10,658 nucleotides of DNA from Baffinella frigidus (GCA_026770585.1 MU647007.1:182121-192778), one strand, 5' to 3'; shown: positions 5,401-10,658, counted from the stretch's first letter. Notes: generated from the sequence alone by a model not told the origin. Made by a program: numbers and translations.

Positions 5401-6554
5401 GGTGTAGGGGGGAGGGGGGAGGGGTTAGGGTGTAGGGTTTAAAAGTAGAAGTAACGCTGGGAGCGGGCCACGGCAGGGCACAAGTAAGGTTTTTATGCAC
5501 GCTCGTTCGCGGTGAAAGTGTTTTGTGGTACAGATGAAACGTTGCGCCCAGGAATGGCTCAAACGCTTAGACGTTTGACTTGTTTCCGGGCAAGAATCAA
5601 GATACTCTTAGATGGATCAAAATGAAACTGACCTGTGATCTGGCGTGGGAGGTAGACACACGGAAAGTTGACAGGAGGCAGCTGATATCGGTTGGCATGT
5701 GTTCGTGTTGAACGGTTACAGCGTAACGCTGTACTACACTCTGAGTCAGAACATTTCGACGAAGTCAACTCCCCTTGAAAACCACAGCTTTCAGTCAATT
5801 GCCGGCTCCCAGAGCCGGTCCATCTAAACGAGATGGCAACTTACTGGAGGATCAGCTTCGTTCACTCAAGGTAAAACATCCTGGCTGGCAGTGTACCAAC
5901 AAATGAAGCGTGTCGCTGTGCTCTCTGAACACATGCCTACCCGTCATGTGCTGTGTTCGTTCACAAGGGTATACACCCACTCTGTCATTCTTCGTTCATA
6001 GCCTATGTATGTGTATCGTGTTCCTCTCGAGAGGGTTGTCACATCACATGCACGAACCAGCCCTCGGGGAACCCTAAACCCTAAAATCTAAACCCTAAAG
6101 TCCAAACCCACCATCTTGGATCGCAGAGGAGAGGAAGCGGTTCGCCCAAAAAATCGAGTTCATAAACGCTGATCGCCCGCAGGACTCTTTCTGGAAACCC
6201 TCTCACGACTCAATGCGCCTCTTCTTTCGCCATAATTTTGTTCGCTGACGGCTGGCGCGTGGAGGGGGGATAGATAGGGCTCTGGATTCCAGAAGGGTAA
6301 GAATGGATAAGGCAGAAATTTCGCGGATCTCATTGCTCAATTCAGCGGGTGGTTCACGGAATCAGGGGGTCAATCCCCGTTCTTTGCCCGAGAAGTGGCG
6401 TGAAATCACAGGCTCGTTGGCAGGCTTTGCGGCGACGTGAGAAAGGATCCGCCGCGGATCACAGGGCGGGAGGGTGATGGGAGACCTCGAGCAGTCTTGT
6501 GGCGGATTCCACGCGAGCCTCGCGACTCTCGGAGCCGTTCTCCAGCGCGGGCAT
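2231..6554 (-). CDS. LARP7: La-related protein (LARP7-like), La motif + RRM core, six exons, 3' end open
   Basis: Joining 6554-6486, 5165-5097, 4702-4614, 4015-3952, 3795-3724 and 2482-2231 on the minus strand gives an open frame of 205 codons with GT-AG introns and compatible phases (0,0,2,0,0). Residues about 14-97 form a La motif: EFYFGDSNLFKDRFL, then GWVLAATLATFNKLKLAT, then KELEVDSSGEKMRRLRPLP. Residues about 105-172 form an RRM with RNP2 VYVQGF (107-112) and RNP1 KGFCFVEF (151-158). The stretch VTYVSIPRFKD resembles LARP7-type RRM1 more than genuine La. Family knowledge: LARP7-type proteins bind the 3' oligo-U end of polymerase III RNAs such as 7SK or, in ciliates and fission yeast, telomerase RNA, and act in the nucleus. 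Human La numbering Y23, Y24, D33, F35 and F55 is matched by F24, Y25, D34, F36 and F57; Q20 is replaced by L21. Intron sizes are 1320, 394, 598, 156 and 1241 bp. Assignment to LARP7 rather than another La-related protein is inference, because the C-terminal xRRM is not visible. Confidence 0.85.
2795..3760. repeat. 174-183 bp satellite built from exon 5 end, donor and telomere-like DNA (intron 5)
   Basis: The core GCGCAG and flanks (minus: GFGEAALSHNE then GTAGAC) recur with cores at 3209, 3381, 3555 and 3738, intervals 172, 174 and 183 bp, plus degenerate copies at 2795 and 2959. The unit at 3738 is the real exon 5. Between cores are diverged TTTAGGG heptamers such as GTTTAGC and GACGTTT. A perfect TTTAGGG run of over six units lies at 3141-3186. 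Confidence 0.75.
3724..3795 (-). CDS. LARP-like exon 5 (linker and RRM strand beta-1)
   Basis: Twenty-four codons, TVDDTETRTVYVQGFGEAAL then SHNE. VYVQGF fits the RNP2 consensus. The acceptor is CCAAACCCTACCCCAG and the donor is GTAGACCC (3723); both lie in telomere-like DNA. Entry and exit are phase 0. It is too short to stand out as an ORF and was found by searching for the missing RRM strand. Its 3' half is repeated several times in intron 5. Confidence 0.8.
3796..3951 (-). repeat. Intron 4 made of telomere-like repeat
   Basis: On the coding strand it starts GTAAACCCCAAACCCC and ends CCAAACCCTACCCCAG, with CCCTAAA and CCCCAAA units nearly throughout. Only about 40 bp in the middle (around 3861-3890) is unlike telomere repeat. 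Donor and acceptor are both supplied by the repeat. Confidence 0.7.
3952..4015 (-). CDS. LARP-like exon 4 (C-terminal wing of La motif)
   Basis: The acceptor TTATGGCAG precedes 4015. The exon supplies T to finish the split Arg codon, then ASKELEVDSSGEKMRRLRPL and P, and ends at donor GTAAACCCC (3951). LEV...G.K.RR..PLP is the usual end of a La motif (for example LMEIS.D.TKIRR in human La). The donor sits at the first base of a telomere-like tract. Confidence 0.82.
4153..4216 (+). repeat. 24-bp tandem repeat, 2.7 copies
   Basis: Units start at 4153, 4177 and 4201 (GAATAGCGAATTGCACACAC type). Located in intron 3, next to the foldback element at 4249-4345. Confidence 0.85.
4249..4345. mobile_element. 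Foldback element in intron 3
   Basis: Two perfect 21-bp copies (4249-4269, 4270-4290) lead into a perfect 17-bp inverted repeat, TTTACCCGCCCAGTGTG (4293-4309) and its complement (4315-4331), loop 5 nt. Pairing extends imperfectly outwards, AAGTCCATGG against CAATGGACTT. No ORF and no clear target duplication. Confidence 0.6.
4396..4534 (-). pseudogene. Intronless joined copy of exons 2 and 3 inside intron 3
   Basis: Reads CYLGDSNLFKDRFLSSAIKD, DPE, then GWVLAATLAT with no intron (junction 4466/4465). The 394-bp intron 2 is precisely absent. The exon 3 part has an internal deletion that shifts the frame. The copy ends at the exon 3 donor position and lacks exons 1 and 4. This is the expected form of a short RNA-derived (retro) copy nested in its parent gene. 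Confidence 0.75.
4614..4702 (-). CDS. LARP-like exon 3 (second half of La motif)
   Basis: Begins GWVLAATLATFNKLKLATKG and ends in VDAA plus two bases (CG) of a split codon. The acceptor is GTGTTTCAG just before 4702, and the donor is GTGAGAGG at 4613. A branch-site-like element GTGTTGGTATTGACAA lies 14-29 nt upstream of the exon. LATFNKLKLAT corresponds to the helix with Phe55 in human La. The phase-2 exit matches the acceptor of exon 4, where T completes CGT (Arg). Confidence 0.88.
5097..5165 (-). CDS. LARP-like exon 2 (first half of La motif)
   Basis: Twenty-three codons, FYFGDSNLFKDRFLSNAIKD then DPE. The acceptor is CGCAAACAG before TTC at 5165 and the donor is GTCAGC at 5096. The block FYFGDSNL..DRFL is the most diagnostic part of the La motif and carries the aromatic and Asp residues that bind UUU-OH in human La. 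The exon 2/3 junction is confirmed by an intronless copy at 4534-4396, where GAG runs straight into GGG TGG GTG. Confidence 0.88.
5182..5304. repeat. 37-bp direct repeat, 86-bp period, around the exon 2 acceptor
   Basis: Two identical 37-bp blocks, 5182-5218 and 5268-5304, beginning GACACGCGGAAAGTCAACAG. A diverged third block lies at about 5654-5684. On the minus strand they hold the pyrimidine-rich approach to exon 2. Confidence 0.85.
5231..5255 (-). pseudogene. Fragment of exon 2 (copy a2)
   Basis: Encodes FKDRFLSS after CCCCAG. It follows a second copy of the sequence that precedes the exon 2 acceptor (5268-5304), so acceptor region and exon were duplicated together. Confidence 0.6.
5345..5393 (-). 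pseudogene. Fragment of exon 2 (copy a3)
   Basis: After GAGCAG the frame reads FSCGDSNLFKDRFLSSE then TGA. The acceptor position is retained but Tyr and Phe of FYFGD are changed and the donor end is lost. Confidence 0.6.
5395..6485. other. Remainder of intron 1, no gene recognised
   Basis: Holds a G-rich telomere-like stretch (5405-5445), a third diverged copy of the exon 2 approach (5654-5684), telomere-like CCCTAAA units (6069-6110) and exon 2 fragment a4. The rest (about 5700-6060 and 6150-6480) shows no convincing coding or structural signal. Confidence 0.5.
6117..6143 (-). pseudogene. Fragment of exon 2 (copy a4)
   Basis: Short match reading NRFLSSAI in intron 1, next to telomere-like CCCTAAA units at 6069-6110. 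Confidence 0.45.
6486..6554 (-). CDS. LARP-like exon 1 (start codon, N-terminus)
   Basis: ATG at 6554-6552 begins 23 codons, MPALENGSESREARVESATR then LLE, ending at GAG before donor GTCTCC (6485). The context GAGAACATGCC is an acceptable eukaryotic start. Splicing to exon 2 gives RLLE-FYFGD, which has the same spacing as the RQIEFYFGD core of known La motifs; this is the main reason for choosing this exon. The N-terminus before the La motif is short, as in genuine La. Without a transcript, an extra small exon in the 1320-bp intron 1 cannot be excluded. Confidence 0.7.
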
Positions 6555-6593
6555 GTTCTCGTGGGAAAACTGTCAAAAGTCCAAAGTGACCCC

Positions 6594-6635
6594 AAAGTTG
6601 ATTTTTTGTCCAAAAGTTGACAAAAATCAACTTTT
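6594..6635. promoter_or_regulatory. Hairpin 40-80 bp upstream of the LARP start codon
   Basis: AAAGTTGATTTTTTGTC (6594-6610) and GACAAAAATCAACTTTT (6619-6635) pair with one bulge around an 8-nt loop. A related GTCAAAAGTCCAAAGTGAC lies at 6572-6590, nearer the ATG. It could be a 5' UTR structure, a promoter element or a small mobile-element footprint. Confidence 0.5.
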
Positions 6636-7022
6636 GCTCAATCTCGATTTAGCGGCGGAATCGGGGCGGGGGAAAGGATAGCGCCTCAACTCAAGTGTTG
6701 AGTGCTGTAAGGATGTTTGAGCTGCTGCGCATCACGATGCTCAATCTAACAAGTCAGTTCCCCCGCCCCCACCTCATGGCCTTTGATTCATTCTATTTTC
6801 TCAAAAAGCAACTCCTGTTTTGCGCTGGGGTTTGGCCTCGGGTTGCGCTGGGGTTTGGCAACGCTCGGTCCACAAGGCCTGCAGCGTACCCTGCGTAGAG
6901 TTCAGGACATGCTGCACCGTGTCTTCAAAACGTGTGTGGTTCGAACGCCACCCGCCGACGACAGATCTAAAGAATCCGAAAGGCCTGCGTCTTCCTCCCA
7001 ACCCGCGCCCCCCCGCCCCCAG

Positions 7023-7201
7023 GCGGCGGAGACTACGACGGATCAAGCGACTACTACGACATGGACGGAAATAACTCACGGGCGGGGGACGGGTACGGCG
7101 TCGCGGGGTCGTGGGTGCCCAGCCAGGGGCGGGGCTACGCGGGGCCCAACACCAGCTCCAGGTCACCAGCACGTTCTAGCTCAGTCTCAGTCTGCTTCTA
7201 A
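7023..7201 (+). CDS. Possible Gly/Tyr-rich terminal exon, unknown gene
   Basis: A strong pyrimidine tract, CGCGCCCCCCCGCCCCCAG, precedes 7023. In the frame starting at 7025 the sequence reads GGDYDGSSDYYDMDGNNSRA, then GDGYGVAGSWVPSQGRGYAG, PNTSSRSPARSSSVSVCF and TAA at 7199-7201. The G/Y/D/S composition resembles low-complexity tails of RNA-binding proteins. A donor-like CAG before GTCACC at about 7163 is an alternative end. No upstream exon or start was recognised, so this may be an exon remnant. It lies divergently from the LARP gene. Confidence 0.3.
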
Positions 7202-7265
7202 TGATTATGGAGAGACGGGGCGTGTTTCCGCTCATTGTTGACGGATTTTTTCGCTCCTTGTTGAT

Positions 7266-7452
7266 GCATGTCACCTTGAGAATAGTCGGTCAACCCGAGT
7301 GAAGCAGCGCTAGAATTTTGAAGCCCCCCGATAGGTGCTAGTGTTCGTGGGGTGTTTCATCCCGGGTTCTAGTGTCGCGCGCGCGCGAGATCTTGACCAC
7401 ACCGTCTAACTCTGTCTCAGTCAGGTTGGCTGACTATTCCTAAGTCGACATG
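7266..7452. mobile_element. Foldback element, GCATGTC..GAATAGTC ends
   Basis: GCATGTCACCTTGAGAATAGTC (one arm from 7266) faces an inverted counterpart, GACTATTCCTAAGTCGACATGC, ending near 7452. A solo relative of the same arm occurs in intron 2 at 4958-5010. The interior includes a GCGCGCGCGC run. No coding capacity. Confidence 0.5.
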
Positions 7453-7454
7453 CT

Positions 7455-7670
7455 AGGTGTGTGGTACAAATCTGTCAACTTTGGAGCGGGAAATAGCCTG
7501 GTCTCACCAAATTGGTGAGGCCAAACAGATTGAGACAGAGCTAGGAGCACCCCCGACGTGAAGATCGGCAGTACCTCGGTATTGCCGCTCGACCCCCCCC
7601 CCATGGGACAAGTTCGCCTATCTTGAACGATCAAAACACTTCACTTTGCAGGGCTGATTGTCTTCTCACC
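7455..7670. other. Unassigned stretch
   Basis: Contains a short palindrome CACCAAATTGGTG (about 7505-7517) and a GAGACAGAGCTAG motif echoing nearby foldback ends. No coding frame with recognisable content. Confidence 0.4.
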
Positions 7671-7671
7671 T

Positions 7672-7742
7672 ACACGGGTACATCGATTAGCTGACACCGC
7701 CTCCCTCTAGGCCCCTAGACCACTGCAGTAGGCCGATGCCTA
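7672..7742 (+). mobile_element. Degenerate left half of an H element
   Basis: TACACGGGTACATCG followed by CGCCTCCCTCTAGG and GCAGTAGGCCGATGCCTA parallels the left half of H1 (TACAGGGGTACCTCG, GCCTCCTCCTAGG, ACAGTAGGGCGATGCCTA). Confidence 0.45.
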
Positions 7743-7874
7743 CGAGGGTGTATCGTATAGATCGGGGGTTGCAACCTCCTCTCCCCCCCAAGGACCACCC
7801 TAGGGTCCTTGAGATAAGCCTACTGGTAGGTTTGAAAGGGGGGGGGGGGTTCTTCTAGTCGAGATAACCCTCGA
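7742..7874. mobile_element. Degenerate H-like hairpin
   Basis: The centre is AAGGACCACCCTAGGGTCCTT between poly-C (about 7784) and poly-G (about 7840), the same layout as H2. Outer arms ACGAGGGTGTATCG and CGAGATAACCCTCG pair imperfectly. Confidence 0.5.
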
Positions 7875-8004
7875 CCTTGACACCAGAGCGTGCCTCCCTT
7901 CCCATCCGGAGACCCGCTACAGTGGTTACTCGACATTGAGGATACGCACCGCCGTAGGGTCCTTCAGTAGGGCTAGTCCTAGGAACATATGACCACTCTA
8001 ATCT

Positions 8005-8132
8005 CCATAGAAGTAGTAATTGATTGCTTTTGGGCAACGAAAATTACTACACGGTTTGCTCATAAAAGAAGAAGTAAAGCATTTGTGTAGTAAATTTCGT
8101 TGCGCCAAAACCAATTAATTCATACTTTTGTG
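8005..8132. mobile_element. Foldback element with ~45-bp arms
   Basis: Left arm 8012-8052 includes GCAACGAAAATTACTACAC; right arm 8085-8126 includes GTGTAGTAAATTTCGTTGC. Pairing continues through TTGATTGCTTTTGG against CCAAAACCAATTAA. The loop is about 32 nt. It is AT-rich against a GC-rich background. Confidence 0.7.
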
Positions 8133-8274
8133 GAAATGAACTCTGGGGCTGGTGCGTGTCCTTACTTTCGAGTAACCCCACTACCAACCTTTCTGGAAGC
8201 GGACGATTTCGAGCGTTTGTGTCTGGTGGATTTGTACGAAGGAATCGCCTCTTTCCGGCGACCTCTGGTATATA

Positions 8275-8374
8275 CCCCTTAAGTGGCCAGTAGGCTCATA
8301 CGCCCTACCGTATGGGCATAGGACCTGCCTATGACCTCTTGGCGGTCAAAATTGACCGCATGGCCACTTAAGGG
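8275..8374 (+). mobile_element. M-family MITE, uninterrupted copy M1
   Basis: One hundred bp with terminal inverted repeats CCCCTTAAGTGGCCA and TGGCCACTTAAGGG, flanked by TA on the left and T-TA on the right. An internal palindrome GCGGTCAAAATTGACCGC is present. It serves as the empty-site reference for M2. Confidence 0.75.
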
Positions 8375-8416
8375 TTACATAAATCGGGGGTTGGCCACTT
8401 GATCAAAACGCGCTCA

Positions 8417-8443
8417 AGTGAAGCGTTTCCGAAACGCTTCACT
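8417..8443. repeat. Near-perfect 27-bp palindrome
   Basis: AGTGAAGCGTTTC, one central C, then GAAACGCTTCACT. Related short motifs (TCACGCAAAGCG twice, 8599-8622) occur 170 bp away. Confidence 0.8.
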
Positions 8444-8754
8444 CCAGAGAGAACACACACACCAACGGCCCTTTAGGACCTTTAGGCTTGATGCAAACCC
8501 CGCCATAGCCGGACACCTGGCCGCTCCCACACGAGGCTATCTATGCGAACAGAATGAAAGTCGAATGTAGCGTTTTGTGGGGAAATTGGTCACGTGCTTC
8601 ACGCAAAGCGTCACGCAAAGCGTGTAGCTTGTCTTTCTATTCGACCAAACATATAAAGATTACTACACACACGCTTACCGTCGACTTTTATTCTGTTCGC
8701 ATGGATAGCCTCGTATGGTCCGTAGAAGGACTCAGGCAGAACCGTCTTGCCCTA

Positions 8755-8972
8755 TCCCTCAAGTGGCCATTAGGCTCATACGCCCTACGGTACAGGGGTA
8801 CCTCGCTCGTAAGAAAGCGCCTCCTCCTAGGACCCTACAGTAGGGCGATGCCTAGGGCCCAATGGTGGTCCTAGGAGGGGTGAGCTTTCTTATGAGCGAG
8901 GTACCACTGTATGGTCCTAGGACCTGCCTGGGGCGAGCTAGGGTGAATATTCACCCTATGGGCACTTAAGGG
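8755..8972 (+). mobile_element. M-family MITE copy M2, split by H1
   Basis: The left part, 8755-8790, matches M1 from its end to CGCCCTAC. The right part, 8912-8972, resumes at GGTCCTAGGACCTGCCT and ends GGGCACTTAAGGG. The interruption is exactly H1 with a TA on both sides. Confidence 0.7.
8793..8909 (+). mobile_element. H-family MITE copy H1, nested in M2
   Basis: A 117-bp hairpin with ends CAGGGGTACCTCGCTCGTAA and the complement of CAGTGGTACCTCGCTCATAA. TA 8791-8792 and TA 8910-8911 form the target duplication. TA duplication points to mobilisation by a Tc1/mariner-type transposase; no transposase gene is in the window. Confidence 0.8.
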
Positions 8973-9085
8973 ATGTGTTGACGCTGCAGACGCACCTGCG
9001 GTTAGCACGAACTCTCTCCAATCCTGCTAAAACTGAGCCTGCCTGGGTGGGATTGCATGGCGGCAGTGTTGGCATCAATCTCATT

Positions 9086-9213
9086 TCGGAACGTGGCAGA
9101 TTCTGTGGCGATCGTAAGGCTTCCAACGCCGAAGATAAGGGTGGATATACTATTTTAGGCATAAAACAATGCTAATATGAGTGTATTTACCCACAGATTC
9201 TGCCATGTTCCGA
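9086..9213. mobile_element. Foldback element with 23-bp arms
   Basis: TCGGAACGTGGCAGATTCTG (from 9086) pairs with CAGATTCTGCCATGTTCCGA (ending 9213), two mismatches over 23 bp. The interior of about 82 bp is AT-rich at its right side. No TA duplication is evident. Confidence 0.65.
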
Positions 9214-9548
9214 GATTAAATCAAAGTAATTTTGTGTTATGAACCTCCCGTCCTGCTCGCAGGCTGTTCAACTGAGGGGCTTCATAGGCTGGACGGCTGC
9301 AGCGGCGGTGTTGGATTTGTGTACATAGGCGATGGGGGAATGCGAGGTTTCGGCAGTGCCGGTACTGTACCGCTATCAATAAAGGTCATGCGAGCGCTAC
9401 ATGTACATGTCCTTTCAGAAGGATTGATGGGCCTGGCACTGAAATTGAAACGTTTGTGTGGAGTAAAGCGACTCTAACGGGCGATGAGCGATACCGCCTA
9501 GAGCCACATGTAGTGCTCAACGCTCTGGTCCGCAGGAGCTAGCCAGGC
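9214..9548. other. Unassigned stretch between foldback elements
   Basis: An 81-codon open frame (9232-9477, plus) exists but has no recognisable motif or splice context. A palindromic ACATGTACATGT is at about 9399-9410. I see no supported gene. Confidence 0.4.
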
Positions 9549-9550
9549 TA

Positions 9551-9667
9551 CAGGGGTACCTCGCTCATAAGAAACCCCTTCCCCCCTAGGACCACCATAG
9601 GACCCTAGGCATAGCCCTACTGTATGGTCCTAGGGGGGGGCGGTTTCTTATGAGCGAGGCACCCCTG
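9551..9667 (+). mobile_element. H-family MITE copy H2
   Basis: 117 bp, ends CAGGGGTACCTCGCTCATAA and its near-complement, flanked by TA at 9549-9550 and 9668-9669. The interior is poly-C, CTAGGACC blocks and poly-G, so the whole element folds on itself. Translation artefacts such as GTSLIRN..LGPYS come from this element. Confidence 0.85.
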
Positions 9668-9870
9668 TAGGTGCGCAGTGCGGGGCGCGCTAGGGCCCGC
9701 CCCCCAAGCTCAGCGGCAGAGCATGTCAGGCATGGTAGAAGGTTCTGTTTGTTCACGGCCCACACGGTTCCCGAGAGGTTGCGAGAAATCGGATCGTTGA
9801 TCCCCGCAGCAGCTGGTGTAAAGCGACTGCGGCGGTGGGAGAAGGAGCCGCAGCGCAGACGTTGCAGACA

Positions 9871-9990
9871 CAGGGGTACCTCGCTCATGAGAGATCGCCT
9901 CCCCCTAGGACCCTACAGTACATGTAGACCTGTGCCTAGGGCCCTACGGTGGTCCTAGGGGGGGGGCGTTTCTTATGAGCGTGCGCCCTG
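9871..9990 (+). mobile_element. H-family MITE copy H3, damaged right end
   Basis: The left end CAGGGGTACCTCGCTCATGA is intact, but the right end reads TTTCTTATGAGCGTGCGCCCTG instead of GAGCGAGGTACCCCTG, and the flanking TA is lost. A CATG palindrome interrupts the centre. Confidence 0.75.
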
Positions 9991-10086
9991 CATTCGGGCA
10001 CGGGTACGAAGGGCAACCTACGGTAGGCAATACCGTCCTACGGTAGGCAATACCGTAGGGTCCTACGCACCGCCCGTGCTTGAATG
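9991..10086. repeat. Inverted repeat enclosing a 20-bp tandem duplication
   Basis: CATTCGGGCACGGG (9991-10004) and CCCGTGCTTGAATG (10073-10086) pair with two mismatches. Inside are two identical 20-bp units, CCTACGGTAGGCAATACCGT (10017-10036, 10037-10056). Confidence 0.65.
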
Positions 10087-10118
10087 ATGAGACGTACTAG
10101 CTCTGCCTCGGTTAATCT

Positions 10119-10210
10119 GGGCTACTCATTAAATACATTTACATGTAGATGCTCGTTGCACTGGAGGCTTCGCACGGAGTCCTGCTCAAAATGTATTTAA
10201 TGAGGAGCCC
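10119..10210. mobile_element. Foldback element with 22-bp arms
   Basis: GGGCTACTCATTAAATACAT (from 10119) pairs with ATGTATTTAATGAGGAGCCC (ending 10210), one mismatch over 22 bp, loop 48 nt. No target duplication recognised. Confidence 0.7.
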
Positions 10211-10227
10211 ATATCAACCCGTATATA

Positions 10228-10327
10228 CCCCTTACGTGGCGAGGGGGTCAAAATTGACCAGCAAGAGGTCCTAGGCAGGTCCGGGGGGCCTACGGTAGGG
10301 CGTTCACGCATACTGGCCACTTAAGGG
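10228..10327 (-). mobile_element. M-family MITE copy M3, inverted
   Basis: CCCCTTACGTGGC at the left and TGGCCACTTAAGGG at the right. The interior aligns with the reverse complement of M1 (GTCAAAATTGACC, CAAGAGGTC, AGGCAGGTCC, CTACGGTAGGGCGT). Flanked by TA on the left and A-TA on the right. Confidence 0.7.
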
Positions 10328-10330
10328 ATA

Positions 10331-10448
10331 CAGGGGTACCTCGCTCATAAGAAACCCCCCCCCCCTAGGACCCTACAGTAGGCACATGCCTAGGGCCCTA
10401 TGGTTGTCCTGGGGGGGGGGGCAGTTTCTTATGAGCGAGGTACCCCTG
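10331..10448 (+). mobile_element. H-family MITE copy H4, abutting M3
   Basis: 118 bp with near-perfect ends CAGGGGTACCTCGCTCATAA, TA at 10329-10330 and 10449-10450. It sits at the TA that flanks M3, showing the family's TA preference. Confidence 0.85.
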
Positions 10449-10548
10449 TAAGTACTGAGGTACCGAGGCGGAAAGCATGCCATGGCGCACTGTGCACACC
10501 ACGACCTCACCGCCGCCCCTGCGGACCACCCTGCCAGCCAGCCCGCGT

Positions 10549-10582
10549 GCCCTTAACCCTAAACCCTTAACCCTAAACCCTA
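10549..10582 (+). repeat. Short interstitial telomere-like tract
   Basis: CCCTTAACCCTAAACCC-type units, about four and a half, mixing CCCTAAA and CCCTTAA. The DNA on both sides is unlike telomere repeat. Confidence 0.8.
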
Positions 10583-10618
10583 GCCCGCGTTCACGCACCA
10601 CGCACGGCCCCAACCCGG

Positions 10619-10621
<3 letters not shown>

Positions 10622-10651
<30 letters not shown>

Positions 10652-10658
10652 CCCCCCC
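10622..10658 (+). repeat. CT microsatellite and poly-C at right edge
   Basis: About fifteen CT units then eight C. Both window edges are dinucleotide repeats of the GA/CT class. Confidence 0.95.

Noticed and set aside
5614-5684. A small exon reading PRQIT as the missing start of the La motif
   Set aside because: RQI is tempting, but its candidate bounds give a 49-nt piece or a phase that does not fit exon 2; the region is a diverged copy of the exon 2 acceptor approach.
6783-7241. A 152-codon plus-strand frame
   Set aside because: No recognisable domain; it overlaps the better-supported Gly/Tyr-rich frame and begins in low-complexity sequence containing a GCTGGGGTTTGGC tandem repeat.
10017-10056. 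CRISPR-like repeat
   Set aside because: Two directly abutting 20-bp units without spacers, inside a eukaryotic inverted repeat.
8793-10448. Proteins reading GTSLIR..PPLGPYSRAMPR
   Set aside because: Repeated peptides are translations of the H-family hairpin elements, on either strand; no independent coding evidence.

Overview
This window is eukaryotic nuclear DNA. It has GT-AG spliceosomal introns, many plant/algal-type telomere-like repeats (TTTAGGG/CCCTAAA), long GA/CT and GAA microsatellites, and short TA-flanked inverted-repeat (MITE-like) elements. No bacterial-type operons, tRNA or rRNA were seen. A GC-rich, intron-bearing photosynthetic protist (cryptophyte, haptophyte or similar alga) fits best, but the lineage cannot be fixed from this sequence.

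Bases 1-6554, minus strand: one recognisable gene, a La-related protein most like the LARP7 family, broken into small exons inside repeat-filled introns. I rebuilt it by hand from intact splice sites and matching phases. Exon 1 is 6554-6486 (ATG), exon 2 5165-5097, exon 3 4702-4614, exon 4 4015-3952, exon 5 3795-3724 and exon 6 2482-2231. They encode about 205 residues: a full La motif (about residues 14-97) and an RRM (about 105-172; RNP2 VYVQGF, RNP1 KGFCFVEF). Downstream lies an array of copies of a coiled-coil exon; the best copy is 1289-1169. The gene runs towards the left edge, and no second RRM (xRRM) is visible.

The introns are unusual. Intron 4 is almost entirely telomere-like repeat up to both splice sites. 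Intron 5 holds a 174-183 bp satellite built from the end of exon 5, its splice donor and telomere-like DNA. Intron 3 contains an intronless joined copy of exons 2 and 3. Intron 1 carries fragments of exon 2. The coiled-coil exon copies are interrupted by CT tracts and, once, by an interstitial telomere array.

Bases 6555-7670: the 5' flank of the LARP gene with a strong hairpin, one possible plus-strand Gly/Tyr-rich terminal exon (7023-7201), and a foldback element.

Bases 7670-10450: gene-poor DNA dense in foldback elements. Two families are clear. Family H has ends CAGGGGTACCTCGCTCATAA; family M has ends CCCCTTAAGTGGCCA; both lie between TA dinucleotides. One H copy is nested in an M copy, and an uninterrupted M copy serves as the empty site. 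The window ends with a short telomere-like tract and a CT microsatellite.
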